Assembly: GCA_039636795.1 (NCBI GenBank)
Contig: CP143430.1
Coordinates: 4,216,001-4,280,000, forward strand
Length of the DNA stretch: 64,000 nucleotides
Direction: 5' to 3'
Origin: Micrococcaceae bacterium Sec5.1
Lineage (GTDB): Bacteria; Actinomycetota; Actinomycetes; Actinomycetales; Micrococcaceae
Shown here: positions 41,184 through 50,150 of the stretch, in pieces
Layout of the letters: every line of letters begins with the position of its first letter
Position numbering within the stretch: the stretch's first letter is position 1
The notes under the pieces: model-generated
What the model was told of the DNA's origin: nothing
What the model saw: the letters and a program-made list of their open reading frames with translations, nothing else
Database searches by the model: none
Program-made: the position numbers and the translations under genes

Positions 41184-41447
41184 GTGAGTCCAACACCAGC
41201 AGGCCCGCTTCCAGCGGGCCGTCATTTCAGGCGCCGTCGCTTTGGATTTCAGCTCCCGTCGGCTCCTGTCCGCACGCAACCTACGCCCATAACCGACCAT
41301 CCGAGGCCTTCGTCAGCGCCTATCCCCATAGTCCCCACCAAGAGTTCTGAGCAGCAACAGTTCAAGCGTCGGGTGGCGTTAGTTCTTGTCGCCCTGGTTG
41401 TTGTGGCCGTGCCGACTCTTCTGGCAGTCCTGCTTCTTGCGGGCTAG
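41184..41447 (+). CDS. small tail-anchored membrane protein, 87 aa
   Basis: A Pro/Arg-rich N-terminal half (SPTPAGPLPAGRHFRRRRFG to PIPIVPTKSSEQQQFKRR) is followed by a single C-terminal membrane helix (VALVLVALVVVAVPTLLAVL). The GTG at 41184 has GGAAGG upstream; a GTG nine bases earlier is the alternative. It lies between the YdcF-like gene and wecB on the same strand. No family is recognised. It may be a small envelope-associated protein. Confidence 0.6.
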   Translation: MSPTPAGPLPAGRHFRRRRFGFQLPSAPVRTQPTPITDHPRPSSAPIPIVPTKSSEQQQFKRRVALVLVALVVVAVPTLLAVLLLAG

Positions 41448-41549
41448 CTTACACAAGCCTCCTAGTGTGTCGATTCTGGCTCAGCGGCAAGCTCAGCTAG
41501 GATGTTGAAGTCTCTGTCTGTCGCAAGATCGCTCTCTTGGGGGAAAAAC

Positions 41550-42704
41550 GTGCCCAGCATCATGCCCATTTTCGGTACCCGACCCGAAGCTATCAAAATG
41601 GCACCCATCGTCCATGCCCTGCACGAATCCGAAGAGTTCGACTGCATCGTTACCGTCACGGGCCAGCACCGCGAAATGCTCGACCAGGTCAACGACCTTT
41701 TCGGCATCACCCCGGACCACGATCTCGATATCCTCCAGCCAGGTCAGTCGCTCACCGACATCATGACGCGCACCATGACCGGGCTGGACAAGCTTTTCTC
41801 GGCAAACAAGCCGGACGCCGTCATCGTTCAAGGTGACACCACCACATCTACAGCTGGCGCAATCGCGGCGTTCTACCATGGCATCCCGGTAATCCACGTC
41901 GAGGCAGGCCTCCGTAGCGGCAATCTCCTTTCGCCGTTCCCCGAAGAAGCCAACCGCAAGATCACCAGCCAAATCACGACGCTGCATCTTGCGCCCACTA
42001 CGACCAGCCGGGCGAACCTCCTTGCCGAGGGCGTATCTGCTGAAGACATCGTCGTTACCGGCAATTCCGTGATCGACGCACTCTTCACCACAGTGGACAA
42101 GCAGATTCCCTTCACTGATCCCCAGCTTGAGGAGCTTGCAGCCAGTGGTCGCAAGATTCTGCTTGTCACCACGCACCGCCGCGAAAACCAGGGTGACGCT
42201 ATGCGCGGCGTGGGCCGCGCGTTGGCCCGCATTGCAGACGCCGAGCCGGACCTCGTCATCGTTCTGCCCGCCCACAAGAACCCGGTTGTCAGGGAAGCGG
42301 TCCTGCCTGCCCTTGAGGGAAAGCCGAATGTGGTTGTCACGGAGCCGTTGGCCTACGGGGAGTTCACCCGAATGCTGTCCCTGGCACACATCGTCCTCAC
42401 CGACTCCGGTGGAGTCCAGGAGGAAGCACCAAGCCTGGGCAAGCCCGTTTTGGTTATGCGTGAAAACACGGAACGTCCTGAAGCGGTCGAAGCCGGCACA
42501 GTTACTCTCATTGGTACCGATGAGGAACGCATTGTCTCCCAAGTTGATCGGCTGTTGAACGACGCCGATCACTTCGATGCTATGGCCAACGCCGTCAACC
42601 CCTACGGTGACGGTCGGGCCTCAGAACGCACAGTCGCCGCGATCGCTCAGCTCCTCGGCGTCGGGCAGCGCATCGACGAATTTGGTGTGACAGTTTCCGT
42701 TTAG
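41550..42704 (+). CDS. wecB: UDP-N-acetylglucosamine 2-epimerase (non-hydrolysing), 384 aa
   Basis: Interconverts UDP-GlcNAc and UDP-ManNAc in the cytoplasm. Family hallmarks are IMPIFGTRPEAIKMAP at the N-terminus, VTGQHREMLDQV, VQGDTTTS, HVEAGLRSGN, VTTHRRENQG and LTDSGGVQEEAPSLGKPVL. The length is normal. The GTG at 41550 has GGGGGA at good spacing and places the first strand correctly. The product is the substrate of WecC (52144-53421), giving UDP-ManNAcA for a surface polymer. It lies on the opposite strand from the main polysaccharide operon and may have its own promoter. Confidence 0.95.
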   Translation: MPSIMPIFGTRPEAIKMAPIVHALHESEEFDCIVTVTGQHREMLDQVNDLFGITPDHDLDILQPGQSLTDIMTRTMTGLDKLFSANKPDAVIVQGDTTTSTAGAIAAFYHGIPVIHVEAGLRSGNLLSPFPEEANRKITSQITTLHLAPTTTSRANLLAEGVSAEDIVVTGNSVIDALFTTVDKQIPFTDPQLEELAASGRKILLVTTHRRENQGDAMRGVGRALARIADAEPDLVIVLPAHKNPVVREAVLPALEGKPNVVVTEPLAYGEFTRMLSLAHIVLTDSGGVQEEAPSLGKPVLVMRENTERPEAVEAGTVTLIGTDEERIVSQVDRLLNDADHFDAMANAVNPYGDGRASERTVAAIAQLLGVGQRIDEFGVTVSV

Positions 42705-42865
42705 TAAGGGCGGTACTTGCAACACGCCTGTCACGAACCGTTAGCACAAATTACAGTTCCTCTTGGTGCTTGAAAGTTAATGTCAAGTCATTGAGTTTGG
42801 CGTGTCCGCGCGCCATCCTTTTGCCATAGGTCCATGGTCTCATCCTACGAGCCCAAGGATCCACT

Positions 42866-44524
42866 GTGGCAAAGTTCAGGTCCGAGACGTCCCTCCTCCC
42901 TACTGCCAATGCCCGGCATCTTGTAGCCAGCATCCTGACCGCGTTTGTCTTAGTTGCAGGTTTCCTTCACGGTTCCCCTGCCCAAGCGGCAGCCCCGCCT
43001 CCCGTCTTTCCTATTAGTGGCTATTTCATATTCGGTAGTTCCAGTGACGCTGTAAACACTCAAAAGCTGACGGACATTAAAGCCGTGGGCGGCGACACCG
43101 TTATTACTTTCGGCTCCAGGCTCAAACCCGCTACGCTCGACACTGTTCCTGAAGACTGCAAGATCAACGGCGTGAACTGTGCCACGGCCGCATCCGCTGG
43201 CCTCAAGGTAAACCGCTATTTCACGTATTCTGATGCGAGTCTTTGGGGCGCGCCATCTCGCGTCTGCCCAAAGGATGCTTCGCTGACAGGTAACGGAAAA
43301 CCCTTTACCGTTTTTGTACTTCCCAATCAGGGGAGCAGCTGCACATCCACAAACGGCGTCTATGATGTCGTGGTTGTTAGCGGCGCCCCATATGCGGGCA
43401 CATTGGGGATCAATGTTTCGTTAGCAAAGGCTGCGACTTCTCTTGGAATGAAGTACTACGCCGGCATGCCCATCCCAGCCAGCCGAACAGACTTGGCATG
43501 GCTGCCGGATGTGTCATACCTCCCGGCCCTCACACAGTTCACAGACCGCTTCCTGCGTTACCAGAAAGCCGTTATCAACGAGCCTGGCTTAGCCGGTTTC
43601 TATCACTCGTTTGAAATGCCGGTGACCGACGGATCGTCCTTTGACCCAATCTTGAATCTTTACCGGATGCAAAACGATGCTATTGGGAGGATCCTCCCTG
43701 ACCGTGGCGCCGTGGTTAGCCCATACCTGGATTCGCGTCGTAGTGGCTCGAAGATCACTACCACGCAGGTTCTCAACGGAGCCGAAAAGATTGCGAAGAC
43801 AGCGGGAAAGGTCCGCTTCTCCATCGCCATTCAGGACAGCATGGGAACAGGAAAAGGCGGTGCATACTTCGGCAATGAAGCAAGCACCCTCGTTGATCAG
43901 TTCGCCGCATCAATTGTGGGAAGTGGAACATGGGGGGACAAGTATCTTGCACCGAACCGTGACTACTTTGCAGCGGCGGCCGCTGGAATTGATGGTACCG
44001 GAGCCGAATTGTGGGGAAACCTTGAAGGGATGGCCCCCGCAACAAGCCAAAATCCTTGCGACAGCAACTTGCGTGGTCAAACAACGAAATCCCGGGTAGA
44101 CAAGCAGCTGCAGCAGATGGGGAATGCTCCGGTAAAAGTGATCTCGTTCATGTGGGACACCTACTACACATGCACCGGCACTTGGGCTCCCATGGCCGAG
44201 CGAATGAAGTTGGCTAGCATGACCCCGGTAATCACCGACTCTATCTTCTACGGCAATGGAGATGTACTGGTCACCGGACACAACCTCAGCGGTGGAACCG
44301 TCAACATCAAATGGACAGACACAAGCGGCCGAACTTATGAAAAAACTGTCACGGCCACTAACTACAATGCCAATTACGGCAGCCAGCAAGGTTTGAATCC
44401 TCGTTTAGAATCAGTCACGGCCCAATTGGGCAGCACCTCGCTGGGAACAGGCAAGTACTACATGATCAATGTGGTCAACGGGTCAGGCGTGAAGAATGAC
44501 GCCTTCTACTCGGATCGTGGGTGA
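42866..44524 (+). CDS. secreted DUF4434-like protein, copy 1, 552 aa
   Basis: Signal peptide about residues 1-41 (ending AQA-AA). The mature protein is a TIM-barrel-like DUF4434 relative: ISGYFIFGSSSDAVNTQKLT, then VNRYFTYSDASLWG, LAGFYHSFEMPVTDG, LYRMQNDAIGRILPDRGAVV and WDTYYTC. A C-terminal beta domain (about 465-552; ITDSIFYGNGDVLVTGHNLS) follows. Acidic residues in the FYHSFEMPV strand could be catalytic, as in glycoside hydrolases. It is about 60% alike by eye to the paralogue at 60968-62707. Both flank the polysaccharide cluster, so trimming or modifying that polymer outside the cell is a reasonable guess. Start GTG 42866 follows AAGGAT. Confidence 0.78.
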   Translation: MAKFRSETSLLPTANARHLVASILTAFVLVAGFLHGSPAQAAAPPPVFPISGYFIFGSSSDAVNTQKLTDIKAVGGDTVITFGSRLKPATLDTVPEDCKINGVNCATAASAGLKVNRYFTYSDASLWGAPSRVCPKDASLTGNGKPFTVFVLPNQGSSCTSTNGVYDVVVVSGAPYAGTLGINVSLAKAATSLGMKYYAGMPIPASRTDLAWLPDVSYLPALTQFTDRFLRYQKAVINEPGLAGFYHSFEMPVTDGSSFDPILNLYRMQNDAIGRILPDRGAVVSPYLDSRRSGSKITTTQVLNGAEKIAKTAGKVRFSIAIQDSMGTGKGGAYFGNEASTLVDQFAASIVGSGTWGDKYLAPNRDYFAAAAAGIDGTGAELWGNLEGMAPATSQNPCDSNLRGQTTKSRVDKQLQQMGNAPVKVISFMWDTYYTCTGTWAPMAERMKLASMTPVITDSIFYGNGDVLVTGHNLSGGTVNIKWTDTSGRTYEKTVTATNYNANYGSQQGLNPRLESVTAQLGSTSLGTGKYYMINVVNGSGVKNDAFYSDRG

Positions 44525-44543
44525 ACTCAGCAGCACCTAAAGC

Positions 44544-44582
44544 AAAGCGGGCCTTGCGCTATCCTCAGCGCAGGCCCGCTTT
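44544..44582. terminator. bidirectional terminator between convergent genes
   Basis: AAAGCGGGCCTTGCGCT and AGCGCAGGCCCGCTTT pair around ATCCTC, with A-rich and T-rich ends (AAAGC/GCTTTCTT). It lies between the DUF4434-like gene (ends 44524) and the end of the minus-strand polysaccharide operon (44591). Confidence 0.85.
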
Positions 44583-44590
44583 CTTGAGAT

Positions 44591-45523
44591 CTACCCCTCG
44601 GCAGGAGCAGTCTCACGAAGCCGAGCACTTACATCTTGTGGTCTCGTCCCTTGTTGAAAACCACTGTTTAGAAGCGCAGCGGACCAGTCGCCCTTGCATG
44701 TCGCCAGGACGTCGAAGGACTGTCGCAGGAGCTCCTTGGGAGGCGGTGTGTGGCCATCACCTGTTGCTGGACCCCAGCGGTCCATAAGCATGTAGACGTT
44801 CTCAGATTCCCCAACCGCCTCGAGGAACGGCAGCTGGTGGTTTTGTATGTGGAACCAGTCACGAGCGTTCTGTACATAGGCGACAGTGTGATGGAAGCCC
44901 GCTTGATATGACCTTACGAGATCGTGGGCTACGGTCCCGGGCAACTCTGTAAGTTCCCGATCCGTCATACCCCAACCGTGCGTCATGAATCGGTCGGAAG
45001 CCGATTTGTAATAGCGACCGAGGGAAGTTTGGGGATTCACAGCCAAAGCAAGCGAGGACGGGAAGAACCTCGACACCGCAAGCGTTGCAAACCCACCACC
45101 GGAACTGCCGAAGAAGAGGATGTTGTATCCGCCGGTCTCGCGCACGATTCGACGAATGATATCTGCGAGTGCCTCCTGGAGGTCAGGATGAGCAGCCGAT
45201 CCCGCATACCAGGACAGGCGCAGCTCCTCAGCTTTCCTCAGACTCGGATCGGAGATGAAGATCCGGTTCACTGGTAGCCCTGAGGAAATGCCCTTCCCTA
45301 CGAACCACGGCAACCGCACGTCCTTCTCCGCCGCACCATGGAAGAACACGAACGTCGTATCTGCACCTGCCGGGAGATTGAGAAGCTCAATAGGCAGGCT
45401 TCCATGCTTGATCTCCAGCTGACCATCAGGAATCCGGTCAGCAGAGAGGAAAGCCCCTAGGTTGGAGAATGAAGTTGTTGCCTGAGGGTCTTCCAAGGGC
45501 TGCTCTTGTCTGGGTAACGTCAC
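44591..45523 (-). CDS. alpha/beta-hydrolase-like protein, copy 1, 310 aa
   Basis: A cytoplasmic protein with an alpha/beta-hydrolase look: TTFVFFHGAAEKDVRLPWFV, then the nucleophile-elbow motif ILFFGSSGGGFATLA (Ser at about residue 145) and a C-terminal GDGHTPPPKELL His candidate. There is no signal peptide. Its ATG overlaps the stop of a paralogue (45520-46362) by four bases, and the two share the same motif order. It closes the long polysaccharide operon. A role as esterase or transferase acting on the polymer is plausible, with resemblance to Asp2-like proteins. The exact substrate is unknown. Confidence 0.7.
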   Translation of the reverse strand: MTLPRQEQPLEDPQATTSFSNLGAFLSADRIPDGQLEIKHGSLPIELLNLPAGADTTFVFFHGAAEKDVRLPWFVGKGISSGLPVNRIFISDPSLRKAEELRLSWYAGSAAHPDLQEALADIIRRIVRETGGYNILFFGSSGGGFATLAVSRFFPSSLALAVNPQTSLGRYYKSASDRFMTHGWGMTDRELTELPGTVAHDLVRSYQAGFHHTVAYVQNARDWFHIQNHQLPFLEAVGESENVYMLMDRWGPATGDGHTPPPKELLRQSFDVLATCKGDWSAALLNSGFQQGTRPQDVSARLRETAPAEG

Positions 45524-46362
45524 CAGGTGCTCGATTCGCAGAATCGCCGAAGGGTTTCGGAGAGCAGTTCTTTTGGCGGAGGTGTGTGTCCTTCCCTCCA
45601 GGCATCCATGAGAACTTCCACGTCATTTACCCCTGACGCCGCGGCAAGAAAAGGCTCCATGTGCCGTTTTACGTGGTACTGATCATTGCTGTTCTGCATG
45701 TAATAGACCTTGTTGGCCAGTGGCTTTGCATAAAGCGGGCACAGATTCGTCACGGGCCGGTTCCGGATCGACGACAGTGGATCGTATTCATCCTCGGGGA
45801 TGCCATAGGCAATTTGGGCGAAGGAACGGACGGCCCTGGAATGGTACTTGGTGATGTCCGTCTGCGGGTTGTAGACCACTGCTGCAGAGCCAGGCGTCTG
45901 GGACGAGTAATAGAGGCTGGCAAAACCTCCACCGGAACCGCCAAAGTAGATAACTCTCTTAGCGCCGTGCGAGCTCACCACGTGTGAGATGACCCTCAAA
46001 AGCAGGGACTGAAGATCTTGCTTATGATTGCCGGCGTACCACGCAAGTGCCAATTCCGAAGAGAGGTACAGGCTGGGATCGGAAACGAAAACACGGTTGG
46101 CGTTGAGGCCATTGGAGATGCCCTGTCCCGTCAACACGGGCACACGATAGTGCGGTTCGATGGCTCCATGGAAGAACACCACGGTTGTATCCGCACCAAT
46201 GTCACTGTTGAGCAAGTCAATTGGAACACCTGACTCATTAATTGAGATGATGCCCTTGGGCGCAATCCCGCGCTCCACGAATTCGTCGATAGTGCGGAAT
46301 CGGGTCACTACATTGGATGCAGTATCGATGTATTGTTCGCGCAAATTTCTTCCATTCTCCAA
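45520..46362 (-). CDS. alpha/beta-hydrolase-like protein, copy 2, 280 aa
   Basis: Paralogue of the downstream gene: TTVVFFHGAIEPHYRVPVLT, then RVFVSDPSLYLSSELALAWY, VIYFGGSGGGFASLYY (nucleophile Ser) and WREGHTPPPKELLSETLRR. The elbow is GGSGGG rather than GSSGGG. No ATG or strong ribosome site marks the start; a TTG at 46362 is used, with TTG 46344 as an alternative. It is translationally coupled to copy 1. The pair may form a heterodimer. It is in the polysaccharide operon, downstream of a GT4 glycosyltransferase. Confidence 0.68.
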   Translation of the reverse strand: MENGRNLREQYIDTASNVVTRFRTIDEFVERGIAPKGIISINESGVPIDLLNSDIGADTTVVFFHGAIEPHYRVPVLTGQGISNGLNANRVFVSDPSLYLSSELALAWYAGNHKQDLQSLLLRVISHVVSSHGAKRVIYFGGSGGGFASLYYSSQTPGSAAVVYNPQTDITKYHSRAVRSFAQIAYGIPEDEYDPLSSIRNRPVTNLCPLYAKPLANKVYYMQNSNDQYHVKRHMEPFLAAASGVNDVEVLMDAWREGHTPPPKELLSETLRRFCESSTW

Positions 46363-46416
46363 ATAGTGTTCCCAAACAAATCAGCTCGCGACATTCAACC
46401 CGAGCTCCGTTGCAAG

Positions 46417-47517
46417 CTAGCTAGCCGCGGCTTCCATGGCAAGCTGAACAGCAGACAGATAGGCCGCATCGACTGCCGACTGGGCCGCGCCACCCCGGAT
46501 TGCTTGCCGTCCTCGTGACATCTTTTCTTGCCAGGACTCGGGGTCGTGGATCAATTGAGTGATGCGTTTTGCAATGTCCATGTTGTCTGTTGGAACCGCA
46601 GATTTTTGTCCGCCAAAGTTGCCCCAAAAGCCCCGTTGCAGGGTTTGGCCTTCCTGCAGGCCAACCACTCCTTGAGAACCGGCAGCGACTACAGGCGTAC
46701 CTAAGGCTAGAGCCTGTGCGGCCCCGCGGCCAGAAGCGAATGCCAGCACGGCACCGCTTAGGATCCTGCTGGTTTCGTGGGAATTAACCCAACCCATCCA
46801 GTCGATTGAAATGTTGGACATGACCGATAACCTGTGGCTGAGGTGTTCCCGGAAGTCCCCCACGGCACCGCCGGAACCCGCAATCCTTAATCGCCATTGC
46901 AGCTCAGGAAATTGTTCTGCGAGCATCTTCGCGGTGGGCACCACACTCTCGACCAGGGACTGTTTGTCTCTGTCCATGCGGGCAAGCACGACAATGTCGA
47001 CACGGCCCCCTCTAACCCGATCAAGAACTGGCCTGATTGGCCTGTCGAAGAGTTCGTCCTCCACCCCGTTGCGAATCAGTACGATCTTGTGCGCTGGCAC
47101 GCCACCATTTGCCGCAAGGTTTTCGGCGACAGCCGGGGATACAGCAGCGATCACTGCAGCACGTTCATGCCACGTGGACACAGCATCCAGATATGAGCCG
47201 TGGAATGTGGCCATAACCGGAGTCTTCCAGGCAGCGGCCAGTTGGAGGCCGATCTCGCGGGAGCGGAACGGGTGCGCATGGATCAGATCGTAACGACGGC
47301 TCCTCAGCAGCGGTTCCAACTCCTCGGATGTGGCTGAAGGAAGGAGATCAATAACGCCGGCCCCCAGGGCAAGAAGATGGTCCTTAAGCCGGGATGGCGG
47401 GCAGGCCACATCGACGGAGTGGCCTGCCCGGATCAAAGCGCGGACTGCGTAAGCGACATTTTCATGCAACCCGCCCCAGGCTGCCTGGTAGGTCACCAGC
47501 GTCAGTACCTTAGCCAA
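46417..47517 (-). CDS. GT4-family glycosyltransferase, 366 aa
   Basis: A two-domain GT-B enzyme. The N-terminal part has AWGGLHENVAYAVRALIRAG and YDLIHAHPFRSREIG. The C-terminal donor-binding part has VLARMDRDKQSLVESVV and ALALGTPVVAAGSQGVVGLQ in place of the usual EGFG-type motif. It probably transfers a nucleotide-activated sugar during polymer synthesis at the cytoplasmic membrane face. The TTG at 47517 overlaps the stop of the upstream gene by eight bases and follows GCAGG. It is part of the minus-strand polysaccharide operon. Confidence 0.88.
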   Translation of the reverse strand: MAKVLTLVTYQAAWGGLHENVAYAVRALIRAGHSVDVACPPSRLKDHLLALGAGVIDLLPSATSEELEPLLRSRRYDLIHAHPFRSREIGLQLAAAWKTPVMATFHGSYLDAVSTWHERAAVIAAVSPAVAENLAANGGVPAHKIVLIRNGVEDELFDRPIRPVLDRVRGGRVDIVVLARMDRDKQSLVESVVPTAKMLAEQFPELQWRLRIAGSGGAVGDFREHLSHRLSVMSNISIDWMGWVNSHETSRILSGAVLAFASGRGAAQALALGTPVVAAGSQGVVGLQEGQTLQRGFWGNFGGQKSAVPTDNMDIAKRITQLIHDPESWQEKMSRGRQAIRGGAAQSAVDAAYLSAVQLAMEAAAS

Positions 47518-48955
47518 CTGGCACCTGCCGGAACGACATAGGCCAAGGACGCGGCAATTCCACGATGTCCGTAAACTTCACAGCCTCAGAGCGCAGAGGA
47601 TATTCGCCTCGCCAGTCGGAGGTTTCAACTACGCCTTCCAGAACAGCGGCTATGCATTCCTCGAACCCATTCCTGTACTCCCCCGGAGCAAGCTTCCGGA
47701 GGTTCCAAAGGTCCGGATAACCTCGCTGTCCAAAAGGAGCAAGCGTGTTCATCATGGAATCGTCACGTGACGTTTCCTGGGAAGACTCGCTGGTCAGTTT
47801 ATGGCACAGCTCATGCAGCTCCATTTGCTCGAAATCGGGGATTCCGAGCCTCGATTCCCACGAAAGGTTCGAGTCCCAGCCCACCTTCGAATTGCCCTCA
47901 GCCACGGCGCGGATGTTGGCATAAGCCGAGCTGTCCTGGAACAGAGTCTTGACATGCTCATTCAGCATTCCGTCACGATCCAGGGACGCCGCAATAAATG
48001 CAAGAACGCCGGTGGGGCGTGTAGACCATTTCTCGGACGATGACATAGCAGCTTCGTAATCAACGGTCCATGCTGGTGCCAGCCGGTTGAGGGCCCGCAC
48101 AGCTCCAAAGCCGGAGAGCGACCTGCCTACGTTGGCAAACTGCACGGGATAACTGACTGCGGTGGCAAGGAAATCCGACAGCGCCTGGAAGTTCTCCGTG
48201 CGTTGTCCGCTGTTTCCGATTGAACTTGCATCAACTGTGTGCTGCCAGAACCGATTGCCTCCTAGGAACGTGGCAAACCGCGTGAACCCACCGGCGATTA
48301 AGCCGGGGACTGCGGCGAGAACATAGGCGCTGAAAGCCCGGGGTGCAGCGCCAAGTGCGATTCGCCGGAGTGTCACACCGAAGTCAGAGCTGATGCTCAG
48401 GCTTGATGAAAGTCGGGACTGTCCGGGTGCGACGGTCTCTGCATTGGCAGCGAAGAGTACTTCCAGGGAGCGGAATGAAAGTTCCTTGACGTCGGTGAAT
48501 TGCGTCAAAACTTCACGAACCACACCATGAGGCACGCCATCGGGGACCACACAAAGGGTCCGCTTTTGGCGATAGGCATATTCTGGCGTCCCGTCTGTCG
48601 CTTCCGGTGCACGGCTGACGAGCCCCTCAAATCGGACGCGTTGAAGTGACGTCCCCTTATTCTTCATCAGCCGTTGGATAAACAGCCAGATATCCTCGGA
48701 GACCGGAAAATCCGCCGAGATTGTAATCTTCTGCGCACGGGACTGGAGGAACACCGGAAGCTGCCAAGCCAGGAATACCAACGTAAACATGTCGTTGGAA
48801 ACGTGCGACACATCAATACCCTGGTAGTCGATGTACCACCTGTTGCGGGATTGCAGTTCGAGGTTGCGTGATGCGGTAAAGGAGAAAGTTACCTTCGATC
48901 CCTTGGCCTTGGGCTTCTGGATCTTAATGTGAAGTGGATCCGTGGCCATGGACAT
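47510..48955 (-). CDS. hypothetical protein of the polysaccharide operon, 481 aa
   Basis: A large soluble protein with no signal peptide or clear membrane segment and no family I recognise. The N-terminal 110 residues are beta-rich (KGSKVTFSFTASRNLELQSR, then ITISADFPVSEDIWLFIQRL). A central part contains NRFWQHTVDASSIGNSGQRTENF. The C-terminus reads GYPDLWNLRKLAPGEYRNGF then EECIAAVL. The ordered segments suggest an enzyme or scaffold. Its start (ATG 48955, or ATG 48949) overlaps the stop of the coiled-coil protein by one base, and its end overlaps the GT4 start. It is therefore an integral part of the operon. Confidence 0.7.
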   Translation of the reverse strand: MSMATDPLHIKIQKPKAKGSKVTFSFTASRNLELQSRNRWYIDYQGIDVSHVSNDMFTLVFLAWQLPVFLQSRAQKITISADFPVSEDIWLFIQRLMKNKGTSLQRVRFEGLVSRAPEATDGTPEYAYRQKRTLCVVPDGVPHGVVREVLTQFTDVKELSFRSLEVLFAANAETVAPGQSRLSSSLSISSDFGVTLRRIALGAAPRAFSAYVLAAVPGLIAGGFTRFATFLGGNRFWQHTVDASSIGNSGQRTENFQALSDFLATAVSYPVQFANVGRSLSGFGAVRALNRLAPAWTVDYEAAMSSSEKWSTRPTGVLAFIAASLDRDGMLNEHVKTLFQDSSAYANIRAVAEGNSKVGWDSNLSWESRLGIPDFEQMELHELCHKLTSESSQETSRDDSMMNTLAPFGQRGYPDLWNLRKLAPGEYRNGFEECIAAVLEGVVETSDWRGEYPLRSEAVKFTDIVELPRPWPMSFRQVPVG

Positions 48956-50139
48956 CAGCTGGCCCTCTGCCAGAGCTCAAGGCCAGCCCTGTCAATCGTG
49001 CTCTCTTCGGATACCTGAGAGCGGCTGAATCCAGCGTTGGCAAGGACGTCCACAGTTGACCCTCCGTCGCCAACGGGAGCGGAAGTGAGGTAGACGCTCT
49101 CAACCAGGCGCAGATCGTTCAGCACTGCTGCGAGTCGCGTAAGCTCACTGTCATCCAAATGACGGTTGACCAGCAACCCAGCTGGTTCGGTGATCAACGC
49201 CCCCAGCTCATAGCCGAGCTCCTTGGCTGCCAGCGAGCCGGTGGAGATGGTTTTGAGATTGGCGCCCAACGCCTCGGCAGCGATATCGGCCAAACGATCA
49301 TCCATTTCCACGGCGACAGTTAGCATGCCAAGGCGGGCACGTTCTTCAGCCAAATGGAACGTCAGGCTGTCAATGCCCCAGTCGACCAGAACAGATTCTG
49401 TTCCCGCCAAAAAAGCCCCGGCCTTCATGTTTTCAGGCGATGCCAGGAAGCCTCTGGGTGCAATCGAGTCTGAGCGTGAATAGAGGTCACGCATCCAGAT
49501 GTGGTTCTGCACGGACGGCCAAAGGGATTCGACCAAGGCGTCCAGGGACAGAATTTGTGAAGACGACGGCTCCGCTGCTGCCTCCGAAGCCTTGTTTCCT
49601 GCAGCCGCGGAAAGCTGTGATTCAACTCTGTCGTCGACTAGATGCCGCAGTCGCAATTCAAAGGCCTGTTGACGATCTACGTGATCTTGGTAAAGATCGA
49701 TGATTTCAGCAAACCGGAATCGCTGTTGATCGGAGAGAGCCTGGCCCTGCGATGCGAGCTTCGCCAATTCCTGGCGCACCGCTTTAAGTTGCTTTCCGTC
49801 TGTGACCTTAGCTAGATCTTGCAAGACGATTTTGAGTTGGCGATCAATCGAATCCGCTTGGCTGACGGTCTTGGATTCGAGTTGCCGAGTAACGGCTATC
49901 AGCGCTGCATGCCGCTTTTGGCCGTTGTTTTTCAGTGTCTGAGTCGTATCCACTGAAAACTGCAACTGGGTTCCAAGCAGGAGTACAGCACTTGCCACAG
50001 CTGCGAAGGGCAGGGCCAACCATCGTTCATCCGAGCTGAGGACCCAAATTAGTATTCCGACCAAAGCCAAGGCCAGCAAAGTCGTATGCAGCTGCGTCAT
50101 GCGTCGGCGAAGAAGCCTTTTAAACGTTCCGAGATTCAT
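48955..50139 (-). CDS. membrane-anchored coiled-coil protein with methyltransferase-like C-terminus, 394 aa
   Basis: Two N-terminal membrane helices (about residues 18-35 and 41-58) are followed by a coiled coil of about 100 residues (RQLESKTVSQADSIDRQLKI to QQAFELRLRHLVDD). The C-terminal 200 residues (ESVLVDWGIDSLTFHLAEER to LVESVYLTSAPVGDGGSTVD) look like a Rossmann-type domain, perhaps related to a FkbM-like methyltransferase that may be inactive. It could anchor or measure chain length of the polymer, as coiled-coil chain-terminators do in ABC-dependent O-antigen systems. That is inference. The ATG at 50139 lies 11 bp after the upstream gene stop. Confidence 0.65.
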   Translation of the reverse strand: MNLGTFKRLLRRRMTQLHTTLLALALVGILIWVLSSDERWLALPFAAVASAVLLLGTQLQFSVDTTQTLKNNGQKRHAALIAVTRQLESKTVSQADSIDRQLKIVLQDLAKVTDGKQLKAVRQELAKLASQGQALSDQQRFRFAEIIDLYQDHVDRQQAFELRLRHLVDDRVESQLSAAAGNKASEAAAEPSSSQILSLDALVESLWPSVQNHIWMRDLYSRSDSIAPRGFLASPENMKAGAFLAGTESVLVDWGIDSLTFHLAEERARLGMLTVAVEMDDRLADIAAEALGANLKTISTGSLAAKELGYELGALITEPAGLLVNRHLDDSELTRLAAVLNDLRLVESVYLTSAPVGDGGSTVDVLANAGFSRSQVSEESTIDRAGLELWQRAS

Positions 50140-50150
50140 TGTGCGCTCCC

